Source of the DNA: Marsupella aquatica
Taxonomy: Eukaryota; Marchantiophyta
NCBI GenBank assembly: GCA_973895155.1
Contig: OZ316898.1
Span: 8,370,001-8,434,000, forward strand
Reading direction: 5' to 3'
DNA length: 64,000 nt
The notes beneath the pieces were generated by a model. That model ran no database searches. It was given only the letters and a program-made list of their open reading frames with translations, and had not been told where the DNA came from. Position numbers and translations under genes: made by a program. Position 1 is the first letter of the stretch. Each line of letters opens with the position of its first letter. This document shows, in pieces, positions 11,580-23,859 of the stretch.

Positions 11580-12793
11580 ATTTTAGCCAGGCTTAAGCCA
11601 CTAGCTACTACCGTAGAGTTGAGGACACCGCATTACTCAAATGTGTGGTGCAATTTCAGGAGGTTTTTTGGTATTGTAGTATCATTTCTACACATCTTAC
11701 CATGTGAAACCTTTTTATTTCTTTCCCAATACAGTGTGCTTGAAAATTTTTGCAAACTACCGCGTACTGTTTGCATTGCCATGCTTTGCAGTGTTGAGCT
11801 GTGGCACCCAGCATGACAGTATACTGACCCAGAATTCCAAGTCACACTCAGAGTAAGTATTATCAGAATTATTGTGGACCAGAAAAGCACTCTAGAGGAG
11901 CAAGGGAAAGTAAAATGGGAAGAGGGGAAATTTTGGACACTTTCTGGATTTAGGGACACTGGCAATACAAGAGGACTCATATTGGTTGTTTGTGCACTGA
12001 AGTTGACATGGGTTAGCATGCTGAATGTGTTGGAAGCAGGTTCAAGGTTTGAATTTGGTTCCCTCAAACAAGCTCAAACTTGATTGTTGTATGGGAAGTG
12101 ATGAACTATAATCACTATTGACCTATTGCAACAGAAGCATTGCAAGACTTGAAACGACAAATGACCAGCACATGCTCTTGGTTGTTGCCAGAGAGATGCA
12201 GTTCTTTCCCATTCCAGCTCTGATGCAGAAACTCACACCTTGTTGTTTTGCTCTCCTTTCTCAATCCCTGAATGTGTTCTACATTTTAGTCTCCTCTCAT
12301 TAGGGATATTGACATTGCACGGAGTCTCATTCACACAACTAATTTGATACCAGTAATGAAGACAAAGTTGATTTCTTAGACCAACTAGACGACCACTTGG
12401 TAATACTTTGCATGTTGATGGCTAGCCCAAAACTTTTGTGTCCTGTGTTGAATCCACCTTTGGATGACCAAGTATATTACCTCTTCTAATCCAAAGCAAT
12501 ATTGCGGTATCCAATTTGAAGAAAATCCCTGATACCACACTGGTTTTCCGGAAATATTTTCTCATCTCCATTTGAATAGAATGCACCTGTGTGTTCTGTT
12601 CAAACAGAAGGACATGTATTAGAAAGTGCAAAAACCTTAGAGCCAAAGTTGTCAGCAAAGTCAGATGCTAATGTTTTCAACTTACAAAGTAAGTCCTTCA
12701 AGGTCAGTTCTTAGGATGGAAAACACCAACTTTGAGGGAGCAAGAGTAGCATCCTAGAAACCATCCATGGTCTGATTTTGCAAGTCTGTAACA
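11580..12793. other. Intergenic, no gene recognised
   Basis: Frames up to 144 codons (11633-12067 minus) exist, but none has a recognisable domain, signal peptide or convincing splice context. Confidence 0.35.
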
Positions 12794-12903
12794 GTCATAA
12801 ATGTTTATCCAATCCACCAACGTGCAACTGGAGGAAGGGTTCAATAGGGTCATAAATGTTTATCCAATCCACCAATGTGCAACTGGAGGAAGGGTTCAAT
12901 AGG
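12794..12903 (+). repeat. 55-bp tandem duplication
   Basis: Two almost identical adjacent units, 12794-12848 and 12849-12903, each running from GTCATAAATG to TTCAATAGG, with one visible difference (AACGTG versus AATGTG). The near identity points to a recent event. Confidence 0.95.
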
Positions 12904-13151
12904 GAGCCTCAAACCTCACCGTCCACAAAAAGTCCCGGGCAGATGGGGGTGGAAGTTTGGGCCAAACCTTGGACCCCCATTACTTCTTTGGAGAGGGGCT
13001 GCCCAATGGTAATGTTGTCTGACTGGGGTCACAGGATCTTTTTTCACTCTAATAGGCGAAGTCATGAGGTTTGGTCATGTTCCAAGGAGGACAAATATGT
13101 GCCCTGGTTAGAGGTGCCTGACCATTTTGGGCCCGTGGTCGGGACCACATT

Positions 13152-13322
13152 CTCAGAGGACCGTATGAAGTCTCTGTTTGAGACACCCTGTTGCATTCTC
13201 AGACGACTGTATGAAGTCTGCTGGCAGCCTCTGTTTGAGACACTCTGTTGGAAGGGCAGGTTCTCAGCGGACCATATAAAGTCTACAGGCAGCCTCTGTT
13301 TGAGGCACCCTGTTGGAGCCAG
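13152..13322 (+). repeat. Degenerate tandem repeat, 50-70 bp units
   Basis: Three imperfect units built on CTCTGTTTGAGACACCCTGTTG, each linked to TCAGNGGACNGTATGAAGTCT. The 174-codon plus-strand frame at 12856-13380 covers this array and the duplication before it, and is probably fortuitous. Confidence 0.7.
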
Positions 13323-13663
13323 AGGAGAAGGACGCTGGTCCATTGCTCTTCACAAGTGGCTTAATGCAAGCTTTCATTAGCTCCCATGCGCCTCCTCACT
13401 AGTTAAGTAAGCTCCACATATGGATTGTAATACTACCTAAGGTATCTAATGACTGTTAGCAAGTTTGGTTTTAGGACTCAACATCTGTTACAAGAGTATA
13501 TCAGTGTGGAACTAGTAGCAGGGAAGCAGGGAACTTATCTGCAGCTTCAGATAATGTGCGAGCAAGGGCTTCCAAGTAATTCCAATTTAACAATCTTATG
13601 TTCGAAAAATGTGAGCATGGTAGCCTACATGTGATTGCCACTCTGTATTGCAGACTATTTAGG

Positions 13664-13934
13664 AATAAGATCCTTCTTCGGCAGATACGTGAGACAGTCG
13701 ATGGACAGTCAGATACCTTAAGAAATTCTCATTCGTGAGCTATGTGTAATTGCAATCTAACTATAACTATCTTATGATTCAAAAAGTGAGAATAGTACTA
13801 TATGTGACTGCAGGTAGAGATCCACCCAAAAGCCCTGTATTGGAGATTATTGAAATAAGATCCTTCTTCGGCAGATACTTGAGACAGTCGTTGGACAGAC
13901 CGCTACCTTAAGAAATTCTCAATCCTGAGCTATG
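13664..13934 (+). repeat. ~81-bp direct repeat, two copies 190 bp apart
   Basis: Copies at 13664-13744 and 13854-13934 share AATAAGATCCTTCTTCGGCA, GAGACAGTCG and CCTTAAGAAATTCTCA with about ten differences. The intervening parts also show weak similarity, so the true unit is probably about 190 bp. Confidence 0.85.
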
Positions 13935-14548
13935 ACACAAGCAGACGAGGGTGCTCCTATGATCTCACTATTTCATACATCTGGTGGGTTTAACTTCTTC
14001 GATAGTATTTGAAAGCTGTCGACTAGAAGCGTTTCGCTCAAGCTCAAGAACCGTTTTTCCCAACATTGTTTGACAGTCTTTGAAATTTACAAATCCTCTG
14101 TAAACCCCTGATCAACGATTATCACCCTGAATTCTGAATTCTGACGTTTGAAGTCAGTCAACCCGTGTTGTGTGATTGTTCACCAAAATTGTCTTTTGGA
14201 GGCTTTAAACAGAACTTCTTTGCTCTTTTTCCCCCCTGCTGGATCTAGCACAGTAATTATGGCACAGTAATTATGGTGTGATTGAATACATCATCACTAG
14301 CTCACCGTTCTTGGGGAGCTCCCAGTGAACGATCAAAAGAGGGTACACAGGACATCGTCTCTTGTGAATGCTTCAAGATAGTGTCTTCGTAATTGAAAAT
14401 TAGATGGTGGACACTCGTGGATGTTTCAAGACTGCTCTTCTCTCTAGATTGTGCGACCAGAGAATGGCTCCCAATGCTACAACAGTGTACAAGTCGTTCC
14501 TTTAACGGGGTAATCCTAGGCAGAGATAGGACAATTGGAGGAAGCTAT
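13935..14548. other. Intergenic, 3' flank of the LEA_2 gene
   Basis: No exon recognised. GGCACAGTAATTAT is duplicated head to tail near 14250-14276. The part next to 14549 should contain the 3' untranslated region of the minus-strand gene. Confidence 0.4.
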
Positions 14549-16161
14549 TTAGATTGGAGACTCAAATTCCATCTCAACTTTGTTGTCCTGATCTATAATG
14601 TTTAGGAATATTGGATCAACCTTGATATCACTAATGACGTGCACCTGCAACAATCAAACGCAACAATAAACATGAGGTTTATTCGGGCCCAGGAAAATCC
14701 CCTCACCGAGAGTAATTAAGTGGTAGAAAAATTTGGCTAGATTGCTGCCTTCAAATAGCTCTATCTGAGTTGATTTGAGACATAGAGAAGCCCCATTCCA
14801 TTGCCCAACAATACAGATTTGATTTTATATTGTATGATAGAAGAAAATGTTGCATTTCGATCATGATCGTAATAGACAGCAACGAATTACCTCAAAGTTG
14901 TGAGTCCATTTCCACAACCGGGCACGGCCTGCTATTGTAACTACTGAGCGGAGACTCATTTCTCTCTTCGCGACGTCCTTGAAGAGATCCGTTATGTGAT
15001 TGCTCATCTCCAGTCCATCTAGCTTGCAAGGCACATCGAGCACATGCGAAGACTTTGCATCTTGACGTCCCTCTTTAACCTGCACACCAATCCTCTCTTG
15101 TTAACGAAAGATAGCTAACGGCCAAAAATCTTATCACCCTGAAGGTTCCATGGTTTCTCCGGACACTATCAGTTCCTAGCTCTAGCATTGAGTCAGTCAA
15201 TAGCTCATGTCTACTCCTTACTCGGCATTTAATCGGTCATGCTACGCCCTCTGCAATGGCACTACGCAAAGAGGCCTAATGATACCACCTCTTCCACAGT
15301 GTAACGACAATCCTCTGTTTCTTCTTCAGAACATACACTAAAAGAATCCACTTGAAAATCTGTTCCTAGATCCTCACATATTCCTTCAAGCGATCCGTCA
15401 CCAACAGGACTTTACGGTGTCCCTTCACTTTGGGCAAAGGAAGCTTGCCACGGAGATAGATGTAAGCTGAAAAATTGCATCAGAAATCACTTATGGCGAA
15501 ATCTGGACCGAGAGAGCAACTTATTGGCAGCATCCAAGGCAGACATTCTAGCGAAGAAATTGCTAGAAGAGAGAAGAAACATAAACTTAGGCAAAAGAAT
15601 TATTTCTCGTTGCAAACAATGCACTTTGCACAAAAAGATAGACACAGAAGAGAGACTTCTGAACTGAGCTCGGGAGAATTCGCCCAAAAAGCTTCGACTC
15701 AGAAGCAACACACACACACACAAATAACTGTGGGGAAATGCGTAAACCTGGGCTTGCCCGAGAAGATGATCCCTGTAATAAATATCCATGATAGTTGACG
15801 TATATTCTATTGGTGCCACGTTATTATTGGTGACTTTGATCGATAGTGTAAGTTCCACGTCAACTACAGCCATAAGCATAGGAGAGTCTGTGCAAAACCG
15901 TAGGTTGAAGCCCTTCAAACGAATGGCAACGACCTCAAAGACTGGGTCCCTGGGCCGGTTGCCATACAGCCATGCACCGGTTCCTCCTGCAACTACACCC
16001 GCACCCCACACCATCAAAGCCATCACTCCTCTGTTTCCCGGACATTTCACTTGCCTTTCTTGATTTTCGTCTCGTGCTACTTCGTCTCCCCACCCCTTCA
16101 ACACCTCCTGCCGGCTGCTATTACTGTCGCCACCAATGCCCTCGCTCCTAGTAGGATTCAT
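14549..16161 (-). CDS. LEA_2 domain membrane protein (NDR1/HIN1-like), three exons
   Basis: Exons on the minus strand: 15748-16161, 14891-15079 and 14549-14644. All junctions are GT-AG in phase 0 and give 232 residues. A hydrophilic N-terminus of about 44 residues precedes one membrane segment (about 45-66, GVMALMVWGAGVVAGG...), followed by a LEA_2-type beta-sandwich from about residue 76 to 215 with the hallmark VDVELTLSIKVTNNNVAPIEY strand region (about 100-120). The family resembles single-pass plant proteins annotated as LEA hydroxyproline-rich glycoprotein relatives. The C-terminal domain is expected outside the cytosol, and several relatives are tied to stress or defence. The start is the ATG at 16161; a GTG-initiated extension upstream is not supported. 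The exact orthologue and function are unknown. Confidence 0.85.
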
Positions 16162-16627
16162 ACGCGCTACCAAAGCGAATTTCGACACGCAAACTGGGGT
16201 TCAGGTCAAGTTCTTTTTCATGGAGAGAGGTTTCTTCACGACCAGGGCCGGCTGTGTCTTTCCACCGGCTCAACCAACAGCTACTCGGGCCACTTCATGG
16301 AGTCAAAACGACAACTGAATTAAATGCATGAAAAAAGGCGAAGCATTTTGCGCACAATGCTGACAAGCTCCACACTCCGCCAAGATTACGAGCGTTCTCC
16401 GGAGCCTACTAGATACCCGAACAGCGGAGATCCCGATGAGACCAGCCACGTTACACTCAAGACGATTCTCCACCTGTAATAATACATGGAGAAGTCGATC
16501 GAGGACGGGTCGAGAAAAAGCTTTGCCCGCTCGTCTCAATCGCCTCAATCACAATCCAGCGATGCAATCTTTCAACAAACGAGGCGACAGCAAAGGAGCG
16601 ACGGGACGAGGGGATGAAATTTAGTGG
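16162..16627 (-). promoter_or_regulatory. 5' flank of the LEA_2 gene
   Basis: Sequence between the LEA_2 start and the divergent gene fragment at 16628. It is moderately GC-rich with short overlapping frames on both strands. I see no clear TATA box or known element, so it is listed only as the likely promoter and 5' untranslated region. Confidence 0.35.
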
Positions 16628-16735
16628 AGACAATAATGGCTATGGCAGCAGGCACGCTCTCGAGCAGAGCAGCACCATGGGAGCAGAGCAGCAGCACCAT
16701 GGAAGCAGAGCAGTTTCTGCGCGTCGCAGCGAAAG
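16628..16735 (+). pseudogene. Partial copy of the first exon of the 27-30 kb plastid-protein gene
   Basis: The plus strand here aligns with the minus strand of 30300-30445. Shared words include AGACAATAATGGCTATGG (versus AGACAAATATGGCTATGG), GGCAGCAGGCACGCTCTCGA, CATGGGAGCAGAGCAG and GCGTCGC. The copy keeps the start-codon context, lacks about 60 bases after the second codon pair and has a 22-base internal duplication (GAGCAG...CACCATGG). From its ATG at 16636 only 40 codons are open, ending in TAG within the tandem repeat that follows. It is best read as a truncated, inverted duplicate of a transit-peptide exon. No downstream exons of the gene were found nearby. Confidence 0.6.
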
Positions 16736-16812
16736 TGCATTTTATTATTACTTTGTAGATAGATGCAGTCGCAGCGAAAGTGCATTTTATTATTACTTTG
16801 TAGATAGATGCT
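16723..16812 (+). repeat. 45-bp perfect tandem duplication
   Basis: Units 16723-16767 and 16768-16812, each starting GTCGCAGCGAAAGTGCATTT, are essentially identical. The first unit starts at the right edge of the duplicated exon fragment. Confidence 0.95.
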
Positions 16813-17820
16813 CATTCAGCCTGATTGTCAACACTGCCTACATTTTTCATGCCTCAAGGGATTCTAGGCAGCTTCCCTTGCTTGACCCTCCCATAAGTTC
16901 ACTCCTTATCCTCCCATGAGCCTCCAATGCTCTACATTCCTGTGCTCTACCAGGCTCTTCAGTTTGCTCTAACTTAGAGCCAACTTGCATATTCGGCCCT
17001 CAAAGTGCAAGATGTCATCATGAGAACTAAAGATGCTCCCATGCCGTAAGCACCTCATTAGGCAGGCCGACGGCAGGTCTTGTGGGGTCCGAAGTGCAGG
17101 GGCTAGAAAGTTTCCTGCCCTTGCAGGTCCCCGACCTCAAGCTCTGTAATAAAACAAAAGCTATGAAACACATGTACTAGTGAAAGGAAGTCCCAAGAAG
17201 AAGATATTGTTGGAACAAGATATTTGCTTTCATCTGAACATTGAGGGAGTGCTTAGGGCAGTAAAACATAAGGCCTCTCACATGCAAGTTGGGCCTTAGG
17301 GTCTTAGGTTGGGTTCTGCATTTTTTGTGGTGGGCCTCTTTGACCTTCTCCTGAACTCTACCAGGCTCTTCAGTTTGCTCTAACTTAGGGTCTTAGATTG
17401 GGTTCTACAATTTTTGTGGTGGGCTTTTGTTCTGCCCACCCTTTTTGCTGCCCCCCCCCCCCCCACCCTTGATTGGGCCCTTCGCCTGTGGGACCCCTGT
17501 CCCCTGTTGGGCGCCTTTTGTTTTTTGGCAGGTTGTTATATATGACTCAAGGTTTAGAAACAAATAATCCTTTAGAAACTTGCCCATGCCCTCTTAGTTT
17601 GAGCTATGATTTCTAAACTAGCCCTCCTTCATATTAATCTACAATACAATGCTCGGAACTATGTTTAGGGAGTACACACAAAAAACACCTTGCCCAGGGT
17701 TTTATTAATACTCACATACATGGAAGATTACATGCTAAGTATTCACACTTCTTTGAGAATTATAGAAACCATCCATAATACATAATACAGCCTTAACCAT
17801 TGATGATATTCAGTCTGATA
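16813..17820. other. Intergenic, includes a 14-base poly-C run
   Basis: No gene recognised. Two segments near 16950-16975 and 17360-17390 share CTCTACCAGGCTCTTCAGTTTGCTC-type sequence, and the GTCTTAG(A/G)TTGGGTTCT block is duplicated at about 17300 and 17390. A run of 14 C lies at 17451-17464. Confidence 0.5.
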
Positions 17821-17915
17821 AAACCATGATTGATTTGTACAACAAAGGTAGCAAACCATGATTGATTTGTACCACTAAGGTAGCAAGCCATGATTGATTT
17901 GTACCACTAAGGTAG
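17821..17915 (+). repeat. 32-bp tandem repeat, three copies
   Basis: Units start at 17821, 17853 and 17885 with AA(A/G)CCATGATTGATTTGTAC and end in AAGGTAG. They are nearly identical. Confidence 0.95.
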
Positions 17916-18049
17916 TTGGGGAGTTGCATAATTGATGACAAACTCCCCAGTAGCAATCTGAACTGTTTCTAACATGTCATGAAAGCAATCAGAACAACAG
18001 CAAAACGACCTTCTTATCAAAGAACTAGATTAAGGATATTAAGATATAT

Positions 18050-18470
18050 GAAAGATAGCCCAATGCATGAAAGATGTTGAACAAGATAAATGATGTCAAA
18101 GTGAACAAAAGAAGTTGAGGTGATAAAAGATGTCAAGGAGAGAAAATTTGTCCAGGTGAGCAAAAGATGTCAAAGAGAGAAAAAAGATGTCAAGGTGATA
18201 AAACATGTCAAGGAGATAAAAGATGTCCAAGTGAGCAAACGGTGTCTAGGTGATAAAGAAGGTTGAGTCCGAGAGAAAAGCTTTCAAGGTGATTGAGCAA
18301 AAGATGTCAAGGTAAGCAAAAGATGTCGAGGCGAGAAATAGATGTTGAAATGAGAAAAAGGTTTCAAGGAGACAAATATGTCAAAGTGAGAAAAAGATGT
18401 TAAAAATGAGAAAGATATGTTGAGGAGAGAAAAAAATTGAGGAGAGAAAAAATGTAGACGTGAGCTTTAA
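18050..18470 (+). repeat. Purine-rich degenerate minisatellite, array A
   Basis: About twenty loose copies of a 17-22 bp motif of the form AAGGTGAGNAAAAGATGTC. The plus strand is almost wholly A, G and T with very little C. The motif resumes more sparsely at 18750-18835. The same motif family forms the larger arrays at 23.1-24.3 kb. Confidence 0.85.
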
Positions 18471-21411
18471 GGGGTTTAACTAAGTGTATATTTTGGGCTA
18501 CCATGCAATCCTAACCTAATATGAATAGTCCTATTTTATAAAAACATATTCCAAGAATATTCTTCATTTTCAATATTAATAACTTATTTTACTTTATAAA
18601 ATGCATATATTAGAGAATATTCTATAAACGTTTCTTTTGTCTCCTACCCTTTTAAAAATTTAGTTAATTTTTATCAAACATTCCTATTTTGGATCGCATG
18701 TGATTCCTAAGACTTTTGATAGTCAACCGCTCGAGCGCGAGCTGAGGAGATAGAAGAATATTGAGATAAGCAAAAGATGTTTAGGCGAGGCAAAGATGTC
18801 AAGGCAAAAGGAAACAAAAATGTTTAGGCAAAGTTAAATGTAGGTTGCATTGAGACAAAGATTTGGGATGATGTGAACGTTTTGAGTCAAAGCAAAGAAA
18901 TACAAAAAGATCCAAGTGAGCCAAAGAAATGTAGATAATGCAAATTAATGCAAGCAAGGCAATAGAGATGAGGGGGCATGTCAAGCAAGACATGTCTTGT
19001 GGAAAAAAAATGTTGGGAGCTTGATCTTCTGGGCCTTCATCAAGGATGCATTTTCAAAGAGATTTTCTAAGAGAATGTTGGAGGTATAGATGGAATAACA
19101 AATTTGGGACCTATTTTTTACAAAATGTAAAACAAATATATAATCAAAACATGTAAAAAGAGTTGACTTTGCTTCTGCATTTTATTTTATTTTGGATGAG
19201 ATGTTGTTTTATTGTAAAAACTATATTGTTGTGAAAACTATATTGTTGGGGAGAGCAAGGATGTGGGAGGGTGAGAGGGAGTGCAAGAGAGATGATGGCC
19301 CTTAGGTGCTTTGATACTATTGGGAGAGGAATATTTTCTTTTTTCTCTCTCCCTTTTTTTTCTATTTTGTCACTCCTATGCTACTCCATTCCTCTTTTTA
19401 TTTCTTACATTGGCACCATTAAATAAACAGAAAAAATGTACAATTAAATATAGAGAAGAAAAAAGGAGCAAAATTAACCCAATTTCCTTCCTTCTAGAGT
19501 CTCATAGGCTATGCAAAAATCCAAAAATTTATCATGCCCCAAAAGATTTTCCTTCCATTAGTGTGGACTTTCATACTTAAAAAAAAAGACACATTTAAGA
19601 TGATCAGATGATGTCACACTAGTATCTTCTCATATAGGATGTCAGATAAGTATCATCTCATATATTTTGTATTTATTTTTAGATTAAATAAATATATCAT
19701 TTGACATACCTGGTCAATCAATTCAAGAGCACAAAATAATCTTTGAAAAAATCTAAGTGCTTAGGTTTGTTCCCTCCCTTTCTGAAATTGTAAGCAGACA
19801 AAGAGCTTTTTGGAGGCATTGCATATCATATAGAAGTACATTTTGATAAGATAGCTTTAGTTGGAGGTGGTGGGAGCAGAATGGCTCACATCAAGGAATT
19901 TGTCCACACTGCACACAAAAAACTTATATTTTGTCCAAATAACAAAATGATATCAATCTGGAAGCTGTCTGCTGTCACTCAAATTCTATTATCAACTTGT
20001 CTAGTTTCTCACTAATCCATGACAAATTTTTATCCTAAAACTTCTTAGCATATTAAACTAGAATGTAGACAGTTGAAAAAAATTCAAAGAACAATTCTGA
20101 CCTGTTCACAAAACAGTGTTTATTTTTGCAAGTCTATTGTAGCTTGCACTAGCAATTGACTCCATTCTAAAGTCAAAATGTCCTGAGTATCTTCAATGAT
20201 GTCTTTCAACTCTCTATTTGTGAAACCCTTATGAATTGCCAAAATAGGCATCACTGGAAGCACCTAGTAAATCCAAGAAACCATGACAGGAAACAATGGG
20301 AGAAAATGACTGTTAGTAGCCTCCATGATGAGTTTGATTTTTGTCATATTCTCTTCTGTTTGGAAGCCATTGTGTAGCTTTTGAAACAGCATTTTACACT
20401 CTGCAACAATGTCGACTTGCGTAGCTCAAAATCCAACATCTTGATAAGTAGCTTTTAATCTCCCACCAACATTCTATTTTGCTAACCTTCCTTACTCCAA
20501 TCCTGAAGAATTTTTTTAATAAGAATTCTATGATATTTTTTTTATAGTATTCTAATGCTTGATCATTTAAATGTTGAATTGATGCTAAATAAATGACCAG
20601 ATTGAACAAAGCTTGAGTATAAATGCCAAATGGCAAGACCTTGTGCCAGACTATTTGGTTTCAAAAGGAGATAACTACAGAATTGGGAAGCATCTAAAAC
20701 AAATTTGGAAAAATATGACACAGTAGTTTAATTATATTTCATACCTCCTAAATTTGATAGCAATGTTGTGAAATCCATTTCCAGCATTTCAAAGGAATCA
20801 AAACAAATCATAGCCCTTGACCATTCCAAGGGGAAATTGTTTTTCAAGAGCATATTTTCCTTAGGCTCAGATACTAGTATTGCTTCACAATCAGCAACAA
20901 CGTCAGCTGATAATTATCTCACAGTCTGAGACAGACACTGGACTTTACTGTCAGGCTCAACACCAGTTTTGTCAAGAAACATTGCATCTATCTTTGTCAT
21001 TGATGTTGGAATAACAAAATTATCAAATCTCCTTCAAAAATAGTGGAAGTTCAACTATGAAGCAGATCAAGAATAGTGAGACTCAACTACAGTAAATTTT
21101 AGGCATTTTGGCTAAAAACATTCTACCTCAAGTCATCATCAAACATACAAATGGTCGTGATTTGCTATCCTAGACGCGTCTCAAACCAGAAATAATGGCG
21201 ACTCCCGGGCGTACTGAGTTTTGAAGTGAGGATCGTTCTAGATCATCTTGAAAGTGCAATTGACCGAGTTAGGGTAAGCCCTCTTTGGCCACCCAATCTT
21301 GAACAAATCTCTATGTCAAGGCTGTATAGTCCTCCATTTATGTGCACTGGAGATAAATGCAGGCCAATCATTAAGTTTACTAAAATTATAGTTTTTTTTC
21401 TCTATAAATGC
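18471..21411. other. Intergenic AT-rich, no gene recognised
   Basis: Long AT-rich stretch with only short frames. Frames of 60-90 codons at 18799, 19311 and 20394 show no recognisable domain. I see no RNA gene. Confidence 0.5.
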
Positions 21412-21711
21412 TGTAGGATCGAAACAGACAGCATGACGTCTCATCATCATCACTCATATAACACTCAAGTACACCAACACAAAGATATATGGTTCACCTT
21501 GTTAGGGCTATGTCCATCGCCGCACTAAGAACTTCAAAACTCAAAGTTTTTAACTACACTTTTTATTGAAAACTCAAAGTTCTCAACTAAGTTGTCTTTC
21601 TCCATGGGATACAAAGAGGGTTATCCCTTTATGAAGAGTCTAGTTAACTAATGTTAACTTCGGTTAACTTACTCTAGTTAACCTAGCCAAGGTTGAGTCA
21701 AAACCCTAACA
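21412..21711 (-). mobile_element. Solo LTR with target-site duplication, same family
   Basis: A 300 bp segment beginning TGTAGG and ending CCTAACA, flanked by the 5-bp direct repeat AATGC (21407-21411 and 21712-21716). Its block near 21475-21515 (ACACAAAGATATATGGTTCACC) matches the LTRs at 1015 and 11248. This is the clearest solo LTR in the window. Orientation is taken from the copy at 1015. Confidence 0.8.
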
Positions 21712-21716
21712 AATGC

Positions 21717-23000
21717 TACCAAAAGTGCACAGTTTATATATCTGCATATTGACCCGCCGCTAAACAAAAAATATACAAGTGCATTTTATTCTATAAATGC
21801 ACACATGCATTATCACTTAATATCTTGCACACATTAGAAGCTAGCATTTATTGATAATGTGGGGGATGATGATATAGAGATGCTATTATAATGATGGTCT
21901 TATAATTATGTTAGTGCCAACTTGGCTGTGTGTATAGACCATGTTATTTTAGTACTGGTAATAAGTTCCATTGTACCAGATTTAGAGTACTAATAAGTTT
22001 AACTAGTTTATGAAATAGACGCTATCCCATCGAATTAAAATGTATTGAAACAATTACTCTAAAAAAATGAAAGAAAAATGCACACCTCTAAAGTGAGGAG
22101 AGGGGCGGTACTTTCTGGGTGACTGACAAGTGCATTAAATTGAATATATAAGTTAAATGTACCTTAGGGGTATACACTAATTTTGTATTCTATTTTAAGA
22201 CTAGTTTGAGAGCCTCTCTATTTAGGTGACACGTCTTAGTGTATAAACCATAAACATTGGAAAAGTTTTTGACAATTGGATATATAACACAGTGAATCTT
22301 CTGGTTGGGTCCACTGAGTCTCGTGAGATGAACCTTGTCACCTATAATGAAGAATATTACATACAAAAATTATTAGGAAAAAATAAAAATTTAGCATATG
22401 AATATATATGTATAAAGCTTAAAGACTTGAAAAATAAGAGGGGTAGGAGAAATAGCGAAATTGAAATTAATAAAAAGTGAAAGCAAAAACTAGACCCATC
22501 TATATATAATACATAGCCATCTCTTCTAATCAGACAAGATAGGGAGAAGGTGTCCCGCCATTTAGCATGATAGCCAAGCTTAAACCCTGACTAAAGACCA
22601 CTCTCATGCTATTGGCTAGAAGGGTGAAGAGGTACTTGCTTTCCATTATTTTTAAGCCCTTTGGCCCCATACTCTCGTTCCTTTGTTTTGTTGTGGAGAC
22701 TTAAAAATTTCCCATTAGAAGGGTTGCCACTTTACCTCTCAATTGTTTCCATCTTGCTTCAGGGGAAAAATGCAGAAATGTTTCCGACCAACTTTTAATG
22801 ATTTTGGGCATGTCTGTGCACACAATTTTCATTAGCATACCATCAAAAGTAGCAATTTAACAAAACTCCCTTTCTCATAAGGTAAACATATGACTCCAAG
22901 CCAAGACCCCAGAACTGAATACTGTAAAATATTTTACACCCCTTCCTTTTTTATCTTACTCAGAAAGCCCAAAGGGGAAGCTTCTAGAGTGAAGTCTCTA
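21717..23000. other. Intergenic AT-rich, no gene recognised
   Basis: No exon-like sequence or structured repeat seen. Frames are short and lysine- or asparagine-rich, as expected from composition. Confidence 0.5.
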
Positions 23001-23077
23001 GACCAGTACTCTAGGGCCCAACCAAAATAAATGTGCATGTAACAAAGATGTGCATAGAGTGTATTATGTATGACACG
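23001..23077 (+). repeat. Direct repeat bracketing the minisatellites, left copy
   Basis: About 90 percent identical to 25128-25205 in the same orientation. Shared core: GTACTCTAGGGCCC, CCAAAATAAATGTGCATGTA and AACAAAGATGTGCATAGAGT. The two copies bracket 2.05 kb that includes the minisatellite arrays. Confidence 0.85.
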
Positions 23078-23094
23078 AGCTCAATACCAGTGCG

Positions 23095-23545
23095 TTTCAC
23101 AAAAGAAGTCGTGTCGGCCAAGATGTCGTTGAGAAAAAAGAGATGTCGTGTCAGCCAAGAGGTCGTGGAGAGAAAAAATGTCGTGTTGGCCAAGAGGTGG
23201 TTGAGAGAAAAAAAGTCGTTGAGAAAAAAAGATGTCATGTTGGCCAAGAGGTTGTTGAAAAAAAAGTTGTCATGTCGGCCAAGATGCCGTTGAAAAAAAG
23301 ATGTCGTGTCGGCAAAGACATCATTGAGAGAAAATGTGTCGTGTCGGCCAAGACATCGTTGAGGGAAATTACCCATGCATTGCACAAAAGATGTCGTTAA
23401 GAAAAAAAATGTTGTGTTGCCCAAAATATCATTAAAATAAGGATATCATGGCGCCCAAGATATTGTTAAGAAAACAGATGTTGTGGCGCCCAAGATGTCA
23501 CTAAGAGGAAAGTATTGTGGCGCCCAGAATGCTCTTTAAGAGAAT
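23095..23545 (+). repeat. Minisatellite array B, ~36-40 bp units
   Basis: Repeated units of the form GTCGTGTCGGCCAAGATGTC followed by (G)TTGAGAAAAAA, about ten copies, decaying toward the right into CGCCCAAGATGTC variants. The regular period keeps frames open on both strands, so the 86-137 codon frames here are repeat artefacts rather than genes. Confidence 0.9.
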
Positions 23546-23850
23546 TATATGTTGTGTTTCCCAAGAATGATGTTCTTATGTGAAAAATGTCATAAAGTAA
23601 AAAGATGTTGTTATGAAAAAGAAGTCATTTTGCCAAAGATGGCATGTTGCCCAAAAGGTCATCAAGTAAAAAATTGTGTCAAATATATAAGTAGATGTCA
23701 TGTCCCCAACGATGTCGTTATGCCAAAGATGTCGTTAAGTATTAAGATGTTGTTAAGTATGAAATGGTCAACAGATAAAGTATGTCATTACTAAACGATG
23801 TTATGAAGTAAAAGATGTTGTTAAGTACATATCGGGCCTGATACCTGTGC
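23546..23850 (+). repeat. Minisatellite array C, decayed continuation
   Basis: Loose continuation with GTCATAAAGTAAAAGATGTTG-like and AAGATGTCGTTAAGTA units of irregular spacing. The copies are more diverged than in array B. Confidence 0.65.
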
Positions 23851-23859
23851 ATTGCACAA

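Noticed and set aside
12856-13380. 174-codon plus-strand frame
   Set aside because: It starts within a tandem duplication and runs through a second repeat, with no recognisable domain.
23011-23424. 137-codon minus and 86-codon plus frames
   Set aside because: They are generated by the minisatellite period. The protein is a degenerate repeat without known counterpart.
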